Shown here piece by piece: positions 24,137-33,499 of a stretch of DNA of 64,000 bases. The notes under the pieces are model-generated. The model made no database searches. It worked only from the letters and a program-made list of their open reading frames with translations, and was not told the origin of the DNA. Position numbers and translations under genes: made by a program. The number at the start of each line of letters is the position of its first letter. The stretch's first letter is position 1. The stretch spans positions 1-64,000 of the forward strand of contig JAMFSU010000143.1 of the NCBI GenBank assembly GCA_026225475.1, read 5' to 3'. This DNA comes from Duganella sp. (lineage in GTDB: Bacteria; Pseudomonadota; Gammaproteobacteria; Burkholderiales; Burkholderiaceae_D).

Positions 24137-25999
24137 TCACCCGTTATTGACAACCAACCGTGGCTGGTCCTTGCCAAAACGCTGGACGATGGAAGCGGCA
24201 ATACCCGCACCATCGAGGCCACAGGCTGCCAGTAATTGTGCGACATCGCCATGATCAATGAAACGGTCCGGCAAACCCAGTTGCAACAGCGGCTTGACGA
24301 TGCCGGCAGCGGCCATCGCTTCGGCCACGGCAGCGCCGGCGCCACCCATGATGCAACCCTCTTCCACCGTCACCAGTGCATCGTGACTGGCCGCCAGTTG
24401 TTTGAGTAATTCGACGTCGAGCGGTTTGACGAAGCGCATATTGGCGACACTGGCATTGAGCTTGTCTGCAGCGGCCAGACTCGGCGCGACCATGGTGCCA
24501 AACGCCAGGATCGCAATGCCCTTGCCTTCGCGCCGGAGTTCGCCCTTGCCCATCGGCAGCGTCGCCAGGCTTTGCTCCACCACAGCGCCGGTACCGGAAC
24601 CGCGCGGATAACGCACTGCCGCCGGGCCTTTATGGGCGAACGCCGTCGACAGCATCTGGCGGCATTCATTTTCATCAGACGCGGCCATGACCACCATGTT
24701 GGGAATGCAGCGCAGGAAGGCCAGATCGTAATTGCCGGCATGCGTGGCACCATCAGCCCCGACCAATCCGGCACGATCAAGCGCAAACGTGACATCCAGG
24801 TTTTGCAGCGCAACGTCATGGATCAATTGGTCGTAAGCGCGCTGCAGGAAGGTCGAATAAATCGCCACTACCGGCTTCAGACCTTCGCATGCCATGCCCG
24901 CAGCAAAGGTAACGGCATGCTGTTCGGCAATGCCGACATCGTAGTAACGGTCCGGAAACTGGCGCTCGAACTCGACCATGCCGGAACCTTCGCGCATGGC
25001 CGGCGTGATGCCGATCAGCGTGGCATCCTGGCGCGCCATGTCACACAACCAGTTGCCGAATACCTGCGTATAGGTCAGCTTGCCGGCCACCGCAGGCTTG
25101 ATTCCTTCAGCCGGATTGAACTTGCCGGGACCGTGATACAGCACCGGATCGGCTTCGGCCAACTTGTAACCCTGGCCTTTCTTGGTGACCACGTGCAGGA
25201 ATTGCGGCCCTTTGAGGTTTTTCAGGTTTTGCAGCGTCGGGATCAGTGAATCAAGATCGTGACCGTCGATGGGGCCAATGTAGTTGAAGCCGAATTCTTC
25301 AAACATGGTGGCGGGCACCACCATGCCCTTGGCATGCTCTTCCAGGCGCTTGGCCAATTCCAGCATCGGCGCCGGCAACATCGACTTGCCGACGTTCTTG
25401 GCCTTGGCGTAAAACTGGCCCGACATCAGCCGCGCCAGATAGCGGTTGAGCGCGCCAACCGGTGGCGAGATCGACATGTCATTGTCGTTCAGGATCACCA
25501 GCAGATTGACGTCTTCGCTGATACCGGCATTGTTCAGGGCTTCAAAGGCCATACCGGCAGTCATCGCACCATCGCCAATGACGGCGATGGCGTGGCGGTT
25601 TTCACCCTTGGTCTTGGCCGCCAGCGCCATGCCCAGCGCAGCGGAAATCGAGGTCGAGGAATGCGCGGTACCGAACGTGTCGTATTTGCTTTCGGCGCGG
25701 CGCGGGAAACCGGAAATGCCATTGGCCTGACGCAGCGTCGACATCTGGTCGCGTCGTCCGGTCAGAATCTTGTGGGGATACGTCTGGTGACCGACATCCC
25801 AGACGATACGATCTTCCGGGGTGTTGAATACGTAATGCAACGCAATGGTCAATTCGACCGTGCCGAGATTGGAAGAAAGGTGGCCGCCGGTCTTCGATAC
25901 CGAATCGATGATGAAGGCGCGCAATTCATTGGCCAGCGGCTTGAGCTGGGGGCGCGCCAGTTGGCGCAAATCGGCCGGGCTGTTTATCGTATTGAGCAT
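24137..25999 (-). CDS. dxs: 1-deoxy-D-xylulose-5-phosphate synthase
   Basis: Dxs condenses pyruvate and glyceraldehyde 3-phosphate with thiamine diphosphate as cofactor, the first step of the MEP isoprenoid pathway. From ATG 25999 the protein has 620 residues; an alternative ATG at 26017 adds six. The ThDP motif begins [18 protein letters not shown], the [13 protein letters not shown] block binds substrate phosphate, and [18 protein letters not shown] carries the catalytic Glu. The C-terminal transketolase domain has the VTVEEG strand. It lies 101 bp after ispA, completing the conserved xseB-ispA-dxs order, so isoprenoid entry and farnesyl synthesis are co-expressed. Confidence 0.97.
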   Translation of the reverse strand: MLNTINSPADLRQLARPQLKPLANELRAFIIDSVSKTGGHLSSNLGTVELTIALHYVFNTPEDRIVWDVGHQTYPHKILTGRRDQMSTLRQANGISGFPRRAESKYDTFGTAHSSTSISAALGMALAAKTKGENRHAIAVIGDGAMTAGMAFEALNNAGISEDVNLLVILNDNDMSISPPVGALNRYLARLMSGQFYAKAKNVGKSMLPAPMLELAKRLEEHAKGMVVPATMFEEFGFNYIGPIDGHDLDSLIPTLQNLKNLKGPQFLHVVTKKGQGYKLAEADPVLYHGPGKFNPAEGIKPAVAGKLTYTQVFGNWLCDMARQDATLIGITPAMREGSGMVEFERQFPDRYYDVGIAEQHAVTFAAGMACEGLKPVVAIYSTFLQRAYDQLIHDVALQNLDVTFALDRAGLVGADGATHAGNYDLAFLRCIPNMVVMAASDENECRQMLSTAFAHKGPAAVRYPRGSGTGAVVEQSLATLPMGKGELRREGKGIAILAFGTMVAPSLAAADKLNASVANMRFVKPLDVELLKQLAASHDALVTVEEGCIMGGAGAAVAEAMAAAGIVKPLLQLGLPDRFIDHGDVAQLLAACGLDGAGIAASIVQRFGKDQPRLVVNNG

Positions 26000-26100
26000 G
26001 CTGGGTCTTGTTACCATTAATGTGTTTCTTTGACGTTTTGCATTTTGCAACGCCATCGTTTGCTTTGGCTAGCTTACCTTATACTACCTTGCAGCCAAAT

Positions 26101-27012
26101 TCAGGCCTTACGTTGCACAATCAGATCGGCCAGGTCGCGCAAACGCCGCGCCTTGTCTCCAAAAATCTGCAGCGCCAGTTGGGCATCATTGCGCAGCTTT
26201 TCAGCCAGCACCTGCGATTCGGCCAGGCCAAGTATCGAGACATAGGTCGGCTTGTTGTGTGCCGCATCCTTGCCAGCGGTCTTGCCCAACGTGGCGGAAT
26301 CAGCCGTGGCGTCGAGGATGTCGTCAACCACCTGGAATGCCAGGCCAATTGCCTCTGCATACGCGTGCAAGGCGTTGGTTTCATCGATCGACAACTGCTT
26401 GCCGGCCGAGGCCCCAAGCAGGACTGAGGCGCGCAGCAAAGCACCTGTCTTGAGCCGATGCATCTGTTCCAGCTCCGCCAGCGACAGCGTCATGCCGACA
26501 CTGGCCAGATCGATTGCCTGACCGCCACACATACCGACCGATCCGGCCGCCTGCGCCAGCAAATTGATCATCGTCATCTGCCGTGCCGTGTGCTGCGCAT
26601 CGTCGACCGTCGACAATACCGCAAAAGCCTGTGCCTGCAAGGCATCGCCTACCAACAGCGCGGTCGCTTCATCATAGCGCACATGCACAGTCGGCTTGCC
26701 TCGACGCAAGTCATCGTCATCCATGCAGGGCATGTCATCATGCACCAGCGAATAGACGTGAATCATTTCCACCGCAGCCGCAGCACGCGCCAACAATTGC
26801 CGTGGCGCATCGAATAATTCGCCGGCGGCATAGACCAACAATGGCCGCACTCGCTTGCCACCTTCCATGGCGGTATAGCGCATGGCGTCATGCAAGCGCG
26901 CCGGCATCTGGCTGGCCGCTGGCAGATAGACAGCGAGCATATCTTCCATGCCGCCCTGAATTTGTTGCACCCAACCAAGGAATGGCGCGACAGTGTTGTT
27001 ACTCAGGTTCAT
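26101..27012 (-). CDS. ispA: Farnesyl diphosphate synthase (polyprenyl synthetase)
   Basis: The 303-residue prenyltransferase condenses IPP with DMAPP and GPP to farnesyl diphosphate. The first Asp-rich motif is DDMPCMDDDDLRRGKPT and the second is DDILD in FQVVDDILDATAD; both bind Mg-diphosphate. GKRVRPLLVYAAGELF holds the IPP-binding Lys/Arg. The length is typical of short-chain (C15) synthases of the IspA type. The start codon shares one base with the xseB stop (TAATG), a tight coupling found throughout proteobacteria. Confidence 0.96.
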   Translation of the reverse strand: MNLSNNTVAPFLGWVQQIQGGMEDMLAVYLPAASQMPARLHDAMRYTAMEGGKRVRPLLVYAAGELFDAPRQLLARAAAAVEMIHVYSLVHDDMPCMDDDDLRRGKPTVHVRYDEATALLVGDALQAQAFAVLSTVDDAQHTARQMTMINLLAQAAGSVGMCGGQAIDLASVGMTLSLAELEQMHRLKTGALLRASVLLGASAGKQLSIDETNALHAYAEAIGLAFQVVDDILDATADSATLGKTAGKDAAHNKPTYVSILGLAESQVLAEKLRNDAQLALQIFGDKARRLRDLADLIVQRKA

Positions 27013-27260
27013 TACTCCTCCTCCGGCAAATCGGTTGCCAGTGGTTTGAGCATGTCACCTTCCAGTACCTTGACTTGGCTATCGACCTTATCCAATTGCG
27101 CAGCACAAAACTTGACCAGTTCAGCGCCACGTTTGTAGGCCGCAACCGATGCTTCCAAGGGCAATTCGCCGGCTTCCATCTGGATGACCAATTGCTCCAG
27201 CTCTTGCATGGCATCTTCAAACGAGGCGGGTGGACTGGCTTTGACAGGATTTTTTGGCAT
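27012..27260 (-). CDS. xseB: Exodeoxyribonuclease VII small subunit
   Basis: The 82-residue XseB partners with XseA to degrade single-stranded DNA. The sequence has the family core SFEDAMQELEQLVIQMEAGELPLEASVAAY (about residues 12-41; given here only in part as ELEQLVIQMEAGELPLEAS), then YKRGAELVKFCAAQLDKVDSQVKVLE. It is the first gene of the xseB-ispA-dxs operon and divergent from the Rieske oxygenase gene. The large subunit xseA is not in the window. Confidence 0.93.
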   Translation of the reverse strand: MPKNPVKASPPASFEDAMQELEQLVIQMEAGELPLEASVAAYKRGAELVKFCAAQLDKVDSQVKVLEGDMLKPLATDLPEEE

Positions 27261-27495
27261 AGTAACTATTTTGGAATATAGCCCGGTATTTTAGAGCAAA
27301 GCGTCGCGCCGTTGGCTGCAATAGCCAATTGGATACCGTCACTGGTGCAGATTTACGCAATCAGGCTGCCCGCGAGTACGGGTTTTGTGGCACAATTCAA
27401 CGTTCTGTCCAAAATTTCCTCTTCATATTATTTGAACATAGGTTTTTGCGGATTCTTTCTCTCTTAGGTTGGTGCAAATTAATTTGGGGGCGGGG

Positions 27496-28596
27496 ATGTC
27501 CGATCTTGCTACTTTTGCCAAACTGGCGCGCTCAAACGCGCAGCTACCAGTTGACGTCTATTTTGACGAGGCGCTGTTCAAGCGCGAAACTCACCACTTG
27601 TTTCAGCAGGGCCCGCGTTATGCTGGCCATGAATTGATGGTGCCCAATGTCGGCGACTATGCAACGCTGCCATGGGAAAACGAAGGTCGTATGCTGGTGC
27701 GCAATGCGCACGGCATCGAGTTGATATCTAACGTCTGTCGTCATCGTCAAGCAAAAATGCTCGACGGGCGTGGTAACGCACGCAATATCGTTTGTCCTTT
27801 GCATCGCTGGACTTACGATCTCAAGGGCGAGTTGATCGGCGCACCGCATTTCGGTGAAACACCGTGCTTGAACCTGTCCAAAACACCGCTGCAAAACTGG
27901 AACGGTTTGTTGTTCGAGCAAAATGCGGTCAATGTCGCAGAACAACTTAATCAACTCGGCGTGACCAGGGAATTGGATTTTTCCGGCTATCTGTTCGACC
28001 ATGTGGAAGTGCACGAGTGCAACTACAACTGGAAGACCTTCATCGAGGTCTATCTGGAAGATTATCACGTCGAGCCTTTTCATCCCGGCCTGGGCAGCTT
28101 TGTCAGTTGCGATGACTTGCGCTGGGAATTCGGCGCCAACTATAGCGTGCAGACCGTGGGCGTCAATCATGGCCTGGCCAAATCGGGCTCGCCGACCTAC
28201 AAGAAATGGCAAGAACAGGTATTGCGCCTTGGCAACGGCAAGCCGCCGGCCTTTGGCGCAATCTGGCTGACGCTATATCCCAACATCATGGTCGAGTGGT
28301 ATCCGCATGTGCTGGTGGTGTCGACGCTGTGGCCAAATGGTCCGCAAAAAACCACAAATGTTGTGGAGTTCTACTACCCCGAAGAAATCGCCTTGTTTGA
28401 ACGCGAACTGGTGCAAGCCGAACGTGCTGCTTATATGGAGACCTGCCTCGAGGATGATGAAATCGCCCTGCGCATGGATGCCGGTCGCCGCATTCTGATG
28501 GATCGCGGGACCAGTGAGGTTGGTCCTTATCAATCGCCGATGGAAGATGGCATGCAACATTTCCATGAATGGTATCGGGCGCAAAGCGCGCTGTAA
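27496..28596 (+). CDS. Rieske non-heme iron oxygenase, alpha-subunit type
   Basis: The 366-residue oxygenase has an N-terminal Rieske [2Fe-2S] domain with Cys81-x-His83 and Cys100-x2-His103 (CRHRQ and CPLHRW), then an SRPBCC catalytic domain. The non-heme iron site is seen in NWKTFIEVYLEDYHVEPFHP: Asp189 is the likely bridging acid, and His191 and His196 are ligands. No ferredoxin, reductase or beta subunit is adjacent, so electron donors come from elsewhere. The start is uncertain: ATG 27496 lacks a clear ribosome binding site, and a TTG at 27469 is in frame. The substrate is unknown; the YLEDYHV form occurs in several monooxygenases acting on non-aromatic substrates as well. Confidence 0.85.
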   Translation: MSDLATFAKLARSNAQLPVDVYFDEALFKRETHHLFQQGPRYAGHELMVPNVGDYATLPWENEGRMLVRNAHGIELISNVCRHRQAKMLDGRGNARNIVCPLHRWTYDLKGELIGAPHFGETPCLNLSKTPLQNWNGLLFEQNAVNVAEQLNQLGVTRELDFSGYLFDHVEVHECNYNWKTFIEVYLEDYHVEPFHPGLGSFVSCDDLRWEFGANYSVQTVGVNHGLAKSGSPTYKKWQEQVLRLGNGKPPAFGAIWLTLYPNIMVEWYPHVLVVSTLWPNGPQKTTNVVEFYYPEEIALFERELVQAERAAYMETCLEDDEIALRMDAGRRILMDRGTSEVGPYQSPMEDGMQHFHEWYRAQSAL

Positions 28597-28810
28597 CAGA
28601 CGCCGAACATGGACTAATCATGATGCGACTGCGGGATACAACATGCTGACAACACCTGGTGTTCGACGCAGCCGGGCACAACACCGCATCGATGGTGATC
28701 TGCCCGGCCACCTGTTCAGATGTCCCTTGATATAACATTATCCGAAGGCAGCGCCGGCGACAGCTTGCGCTGCTATTTTTTTTGTGCAGTTTTTTTTATC
28801 GCTCATTGCC

Positions 28811-29725
28811 ATGCAATCGCTCTGGATGCTAGTTGCCTCCCTGTTGTTTTCCATCATGGGGGTCTGCGTCAAGCTGTCCTCCGATTATTACTCCACTGCC
28901 GAAGTGGTGCTCTGCCGCGGACTGGTGGGCATGGCCGTTATTATCGGTTTGATTCGCATCAAGGGCGGCACGCTGAAGACACCATTCCCACGCGACCACA
29001 TGATCCGTGGCGGCATCGGTGTGATTTCGCTGTGGCTGTGGTTTTATTCATTCAGCCTGCTGCCGGTGGCCACAGCCACCACGCTCAATTACATGTCGTC
29101 AATCTGGATTGCCGTAATGCTGTTTGGCGCGGCATGGTGGCAAGGCAAGAAGCGCTTTGAATGGGGTCTGGCCGGCACCGTCGTGCTCAGCTTTATCGGC
29201 GTAGCGCTGCTGATGCACCCATCGATCACCGCCGATGAGATGCTGGGCGGCTCGATTGCCCTGTTCTCTGGCGTGCTGTCTGCGCTGGTCTATTTGCAAG
29301 TACGTAAGCTCGGCCTGCTCGGCGAACCGGAGTACCGGGTGGTGTTCTACTTTTCGTTCACCGGTTTTCTGGCTGGCGTCGCCGGCTGCATCGTCACCGG
29401 TAGCCTGCCGTTCTGGCATGACCATGATGTGCGCGGTGTCGCACTGATCGTCACCATCGGTCTGACCGCGACACTGGCGCAAATCGCCATGACGCGCGCT
29501 TATCGTCTTGGCAATACCTTGGTCACCGCTAACCTGCAATACACCGGCATCGTCTTCGCCAGCCTGTGGGGCTTGCTGATTTGGGGCGATGCACCAGGCT
29601 GGCGCGGGTGGGCCGGCATTGCCATCATTTTACTAAGCGGTATCGTCTCAACGTTCTACAATCATCGTTCGCAGCAGGCCTCGAAAAACCTGCCCCCGGT
29701 CGATCCGATCGCCTCTGAAGTATAG
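28811..29725 (+). CDS. EamA/DMT superfamily transporter
   Basis: The 304-residue inner-membrane protein has about ten hydrophobic segments arranged as two EamA repeats (about 1-135 and 150-290), as in drug/metabolite exporters such as RhaT or YdcZ relatives. FSIMGVCVKL, EVVLCRGLVG and ATATTLNYMSSIWIA match the first repeat; TATLAQIAMTRAYRLGNTLV matches the second. The start is uncertain: ATG 28811 or GTG 28784, neither with a good ribosome binding site. It ends 9 bp before the sulfurtransferase gene, so the two are probably co-transcribed. The substrate is unknown. Confidence 0.85.
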   Translation: MQSLWMLVASLLFSIMGVCVKLSSDYYSTAEVVLCRGLVGMAVIIGLIRIKGGTLKTPFPRDHMIRGGIGVISLWLWFYSFSLLPVATATTLNYMSSIWIAVMLFGAAWWQGKKRFEWGLAGTVVLSFIGVALLMHPSITADEMLGGSIALFSGVLSALVYLQVRKLGLLGEPEYRVVFYFSFTGFLAGVAGCIVTGSLPFWHDHDVRGVALIVTIGLTATLAQIAMTRAYRLGNTLVTANLQYTGIVFASLWGLLIWGDAPGWRGWAGIAIILLSGIVSTFYNHRSQQASKNLPPVDPIASEV

Positions 29726-29734
29726 GAAAACATC

Positions 29735-30595
29735 ATGACCTTCTCTACCTTGATTTCCGCCGCCGAACTGGCTGCTCATACTAACGATAACAATCTGCTA
29801 CTCATCGATTGCCGCCACGATCTGGCCAATCCCGCTGCCGGCCAGGATGCCTATCGCGCCGGCCATTTGCCACAGGCGCGCTTCGCCCATCTGGATCAGA
29901 TCCTGTCTGGCGCCAAGACCGGCAGCGATGGCAACTTCAAAGGCCGCCATCCCTTGCCGAAACGCGCCGACTTTGTCGCCGCCATGCAAGCGCTTGGTGT
30001 CAATGATCAAACCCAGGTAGTGGCTTATGACGCCCATGGCGGCATGTTTGCTGCGCGGCTGTGGTGGTTACTGCGCTGGGTCGGCCATGTGCAGGTCGCC
30101 GTACTCGATGGCGGCGTGCAGGCATGGCAGGCGCAAGGCGGCACGTTGTCGACCGAAACGCCGGCGCCGACGCCCGGCAATCTGCAGGAGCAATCACCGC
30201 TGGTGACGACAATTGATGCCGACGCCTTGCTGCTCAATATCGACAGCGGCAATCTGAGCGTGATTGATGCGCGAGCAGCCGATCGTTATCGTGGCGAAAA
30301 CGAGACGCTGGATGCTGTTGGCGGTCATATTCCTGGCGCCAAAAATCGCTTTTTCAAAGACAATCTGAACGCCGACGGTCGCTTCAAGTCAGCACAAGAC
30401 TTGCATACCGAATGGAGCGCTCTACTGGATAACCCGCAAACTGCGGTCATGCAATGCGGCTCTGGTGTGACTGCCTGCCACAATCTGCTGGCGCTGGAAG
30501 TGGCCGGATTGCCTGGCGCAAAACTGTATCCGGGCTCATGGAGCGAATGGAGTGCCGATCCGGCGCGTCCTGTCGCCACCGGACCGCAAGCCTAA
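29735..30595 (+). CDS. sseA: Thiosulfate/3-mercaptopyruvate sulfurtransferase (two rhodanese domains)
   Basis: The 286-residue protein has two rhodanese domains. The N-terminal one is inactive: Asp99 in AYDAHGG stands in the cysteine position. The C-terminal one is active, with Cys241 in the loop CGSGVTA, the form found in mercaptopyruvate sulfurtransferases rather than thiosulfate sulfurtransferases (CRxGxT). It moves sulfane sulfur to cyanide or thiol acceptors. A GGAAA-type site precedes ATG 29735. It lies directly after the EamA gene and converges on the chemosensory operon. Confidence 0.92.
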   Translation: MTFSTLISAAELAAHTNDNNLLLIDCRHDLANPAAGQDAYRAGHLPQARFAHLDQILSGAKTGSDGNFKGRHPLPKRADFVAAMQALGVNDQTQVVAYDAHGGMFAARLWWLLRWVGHVQVAVLDGGVQAWQAQGGTLSTETPAPTPGNLQEQSPLVTTIDADALLLNIDSGNLSVIDARAADRYRGENETLDAVGGHIPGAKNRFFKDNLNADGRFKSAQDLHTEWSALLDNPQTAVMQCGSGVTACHNLLALEVAGLPGAKLYPGSWSEWSADPARPVATGPQA

Positions 30596-30614
30596 GAAGC
30601 TCTTCCCCATAGAC

Positions 30615-30643
30615 AGCGACGCCGGTCATAGACGGCTGTCGCT
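30615..30643. terminator. Hairpin downstream of sseA
   Basis: AGCGACGCC at 30615-30623 can pair with GGCTGTCGCT at 30634-30643 with one bulged base. It lies 20 bp after the sulfurtransferase stop, in the convergent gap before the cheA stop. No T tract is present. Confidence 0.35.
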
Positions 30644-30658
30644 AACAACGCCTGGGAC

Positions 30659-30682
30659 GGCCGGCAACGGCCGGCAACGGCC
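30659..30682. repeat. Short GC-rich tandem repeat
   Basis: The 10-mer GGCCGGCAAC occurs twice in tandem and is followed by a partial third copy (GGCCG). It lies in the convergent gap between sseA and cheA. It looks like local slippage and no function is visible. Confidence 0.6.
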
Positions 30683-30748
30683 GTCGATAATGTGCGACGC
30701 ATGTCACTGCAAATGTTTTCTGGTGCGATGATACGTACGCCCCTCCGT

Positions 30749-33499
30749 TCAGGACAACACTTCTTCACCACAAAAACCGGCTGTACGCCCGTCCGTTCCG
30801 AGCAACGCGGCGATCAGCTTGAGCAAGTCTTCGTCCTGATAAGGCTTGCCAAGATACTCATTGACTCCGAGTTCCTTGGCACGCTGGCAGTGCTTGGCGG
30901 CGGTCCGTGACGTGATCATGATGATCGGCAATGTTGCGGTAGCGTCCATGTCGCGCAGGCGGCGCACCAGGTCGAAACCGTCCATGCGCGGCATTTCAAT
31001 GTCAATCAAGATGATATCGGGCTGCAAACTCTGTAAATGCTGCAAGGCATTGATACCGTCGGTTGCCGTCACGAGTTCATAACCGGCGCGCGTAAGCAAC
31101 CGCTGCATGACACGCCTGACCGTCAGCGAGTCATCCACCACTAGAATCGATTTCTTCCCCGATGGCGCAGGTATCGCTGCAGCATCTGCGGACTGCAATT
31201 GGCGCTGGTACCCCTGGCGTTGCACCAGTTGTATCGGGTTGAGAATGAGCACGACGCTGCCATCGCCCAGCACAGTGGCGCCCACCACACCGGTGAAACG
31301 TGCCAGTTGTGGACCGATGTTCTTGGTGACTACTTCACGGCTGCCCAACACACGCTCGACCAGCAAGGCGATGAAGTCATGGCCGCTCTTGATGACCAGA
31401 ATTGGTATGCCGCCCTGCATCACGATTCCGTCGTTGCTACCGAGCAGATCAGGTAATCCATGCAAAACGAGGCGGCGTCCTTGCCATTCCAGACTGCCGC
31501 AACGCAATAACTGCTCCTGCTGTTGTGATTTCAAGTGCAGCACCTGTCCTACCAACAATGAGGGAATCGCATAAGTTTGACCACCAGCCTGCACCAGCAC
31601 CACTTGCGTAACTGCCAGCGACATCGGCAAATGAATAATGAAAGCAGTACCGCATCCGGCGACGCTCTCCACACTGATGCGCCCCCCTAGCGAAGCCACC
31701 TCGGTGCGCACTACGTCGAGACCAACACCACGCCCGACAATGGTCGTCACGGTGGCACTGGTGGAAAAACCGGGATGAAAGATGAAACCGGTAAGTTCAA
31801 CCTCCGACAATACCTGGCCGCCAGAAATCAAGCCTTGGCGCACGGCAATCGCCCGGATCCGGTGCAATTTCAGGCCGTGCCCGTCATCCTCCACGCGAAT
31901 CATGACCTCGTTGCCTTCCTGCGTTGCCTGCAGCCGTAGACGTCCACTTTCATCCTTGCCGGCTGCACGCCGCTCAGCTCTCGTTTCGAGTCCATGCACG
32001 ACGGCATTGCGCAACAAATGTTCGAACGGCCCGGCCATTTTTTCGAGGATACTGCGGTCAATTTCGACAGTGCCACCGACGATTTCCAAAACCAGCGGTT
32101 TGCCGGTCTCCTTGACCATCTGCCGCACCAGTCGCTGCAGGCGATCTTCGACCTTGCTCAATTGCACCATGCGGGCATGCATTAATTCACGCTGCATGTC
32201 GCGCGTAATCCTGGCCTGCTGTAGTAGGTGATTTTGCACTCCATTGACCGTCGCCACTAGATGCTTTTGTAACGATGACACGTCATCCACGGTCTCTACC
32301 AACATGCGGGTCGATTCCTGCAATTGCGTATAGCGGTCAAATTCGAGTGGATCGAAATGCTGCCGTACTGACAGCTTTTGATGACAAGCCGAGATGCGGA
32401 TATCCGCGTCCATTTCGATTTGTCGCAACTGCGTACCGAGCCGCGCAACATTGCCTGCCAATACGGACAGATTGTGCTGCAATTGCGCTACATCGACTTC
32501 CAGCCCTGAACGTGAAATGGAAATTTCTCCAGCTTGATTGATCAGCTTGTCGAGAATGCCGGCGCGTATGCGCAACGATGGTCCTGCATGACCAGTTCTA
32601 ACACCGTCAATTTCAGCCGACATGGTGACTTCGCCATTGCCTGGCATAGCAACAGGCACCGAGATTCCTTCGTTTTCTGTCGCAGCAGCAACTGGCGATG
32701 CTGGTGACGCCTGCAAGGCATCGAACAAGTGCAGCCCCTGATCGTAACGCGTCAACAATTCATCGATCATTGCGCTCGACAATGCGCCGGCTCGCGTCAT
32801 CTCACCGATCCGACTTTCCAGAGTGTGCATGTGACACGCCAGCCGCATCGCACCGGCCATACGAGAACTTCCCTTTATGGTGTGCATAGTGCGGAGCAAT
32901 GACTGCAATTGCGCCGCGTCGTCGGGCGTCCTGTGCAGACGCTGCAGACAATCGCCGATCTGCCACAGCAAGTCGCGCCCTTCTTCCAGGAAGATGTCCA
33001 GAGACTCCAAATCCAGCACGTCCTCCACCTCCGACGGCATCTGTCCTGCCAGCGCATCGTCACTGATATCGACACCGGGAAATACGGCCTGCAAAGCAGC
33101 GATCAAACCATCCGGGCGAAGCTGCGAGCTGCCTTGTTTGGCAATATCGACGGTCCAGGCATGCAGTTCCTGCTCAGCGCGCAACAGCAGCGCATATTTG
33201 TCTACTAGGCCATCATCGGCCTGCGCCAGCCAGGCTTTCACAAACGCTTCCAACGCGGCGGCAGCGCCGGCCCAAAGATGCAGTCCGACCGCACGACTGC
33301 TGCCCTTGAATGCGTGAAAGCTACGCCGCAAATCAGCCAAATATGCCGTATTGCCCATCTCCGAGCGCAACAGCTTGAGCGTCACACCGAGACTGGTCAA
33401 AATTCCATCGGCCTCCATCAGAAATACCGACAGCAATTCAGCATCACAAGTACCACTATCGCGTGCCAGTGATGCCGCCGCGTCCATACCGCGCTTCAT
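30749..33499 (-). CDS. pilL: Hybrid CheA-type histidine kinase with two Hpt domains and a C-terminal receiver (PilL/ChpA type)
   Basis: The 916-residue cytosolic kinase is the core of a type IV pilus chemosensory system. Order: Hpt1 with phospho-His62 (HAFKGSSR); Hpt2 with His206 (HTIKGSSR); dimerisation and ATPase region with N-box [12 protein letters not shown] (about 494-505), DDGHGL, and [10 protein letters not shown]; CheW-like domain about 625-765; receiver about 783-900 with Asp789/790, phosphoacceptor Asp833 and Lys885 (GKP). It is much shorter than Pseudomonas ChpA, which has many Hpt domains. Its start overlaps the pilJ stop by 4 bp (ATGA). No separate pilG/pilH genes are seen, so the attached receiver may be the main phosphate sink. 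Confidence 0.92.
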   Translation of the reverse strand: MKRGMDAAASLARDSGTCDAELLSVFLMEADGILTSLGVTLKLLRSEMGNTAYLADLRRSFHAFKGSSRAVGLHLWAGAAAALEAFVKAWLAQADDGLVDKYALLLRAEQELHAWTVDIAKQGSSQLRPDGLIAALQAVFPGVDISDDALAGQMPSEVEDVLDLESLDIFLEEGRDLLWQIGDCLQRLHRTPDDAAQLQSLLRTMHTIKGSSRMAGAMRLACHMHTLESRIGEMTRAGALSSAMIDELLTRYDQGLHLFDALQASPASPVAAATENEGISVPVAMPGNGEVTMSAEIDGVRTGHAGPSLRIRAGILDKLINQAGEISISRSGLEVDVAQLQHNLSVLAGNVARLGTQLRQIEMDADIRISACHQKLSVRQHFDPLEFDRYTQLQESTRMLVETVDDVSSLQKHLVATVNGVQNHLLQQARITRDMQRELMHARMVQLSKVEDRLQRLVRQMVKETGKPLVLEIVGGTVEIDRSILEKMAGPFEHLLRNAVVHGLETRAERRAAGKDESGRLRLQATQEGNEVMIRVEDDGHGLKLHRIRAIAVRQGLISGGQVLSEVELTGFIFHPGFSTSATVTTIVGRGVGLDVVRTEVASLGGRISVESVAGCGTAFIIHLPMSLAVTQVVLVQAGGQTYAIPSLLVGQVLHLKSQQQEQLLRCGSLEWQGRRLVLHGLPDLLGSNDGIVMQGGIPILVIKSGHDFIALLVERVLGSREVVTKNIGPQLARFTGVVGATVLGDGSVVLILNPIQLVQRQGYQRQLQSADAAAIPAPSGKKSILVVDDSLTVRRVMQRLLTRAGYELVTATDGINALQHLQSLQPDIILIDIEMPRMDGFDLVRRLRDMDATATLPIIMITSRTAAKHCQRAKELGVNEYLGKPYQDEDLLKLIAALLGTDGRTAGFCGEEVLS

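Noticed and set aside
27380-27410. TGGCAC near the Rieske gene as a sigma-54 -24 element
   Set aside because: No GC occurs 10 bp after the GG, so the obligatory -24/-12 spacing fails.
30659-30682. GGCCGGCAAC tandem repeat as a regulatory or mobile feature
   Set aside because: Only two and a half copies, in a convergent gap, with no target-site duplications or associated genes.
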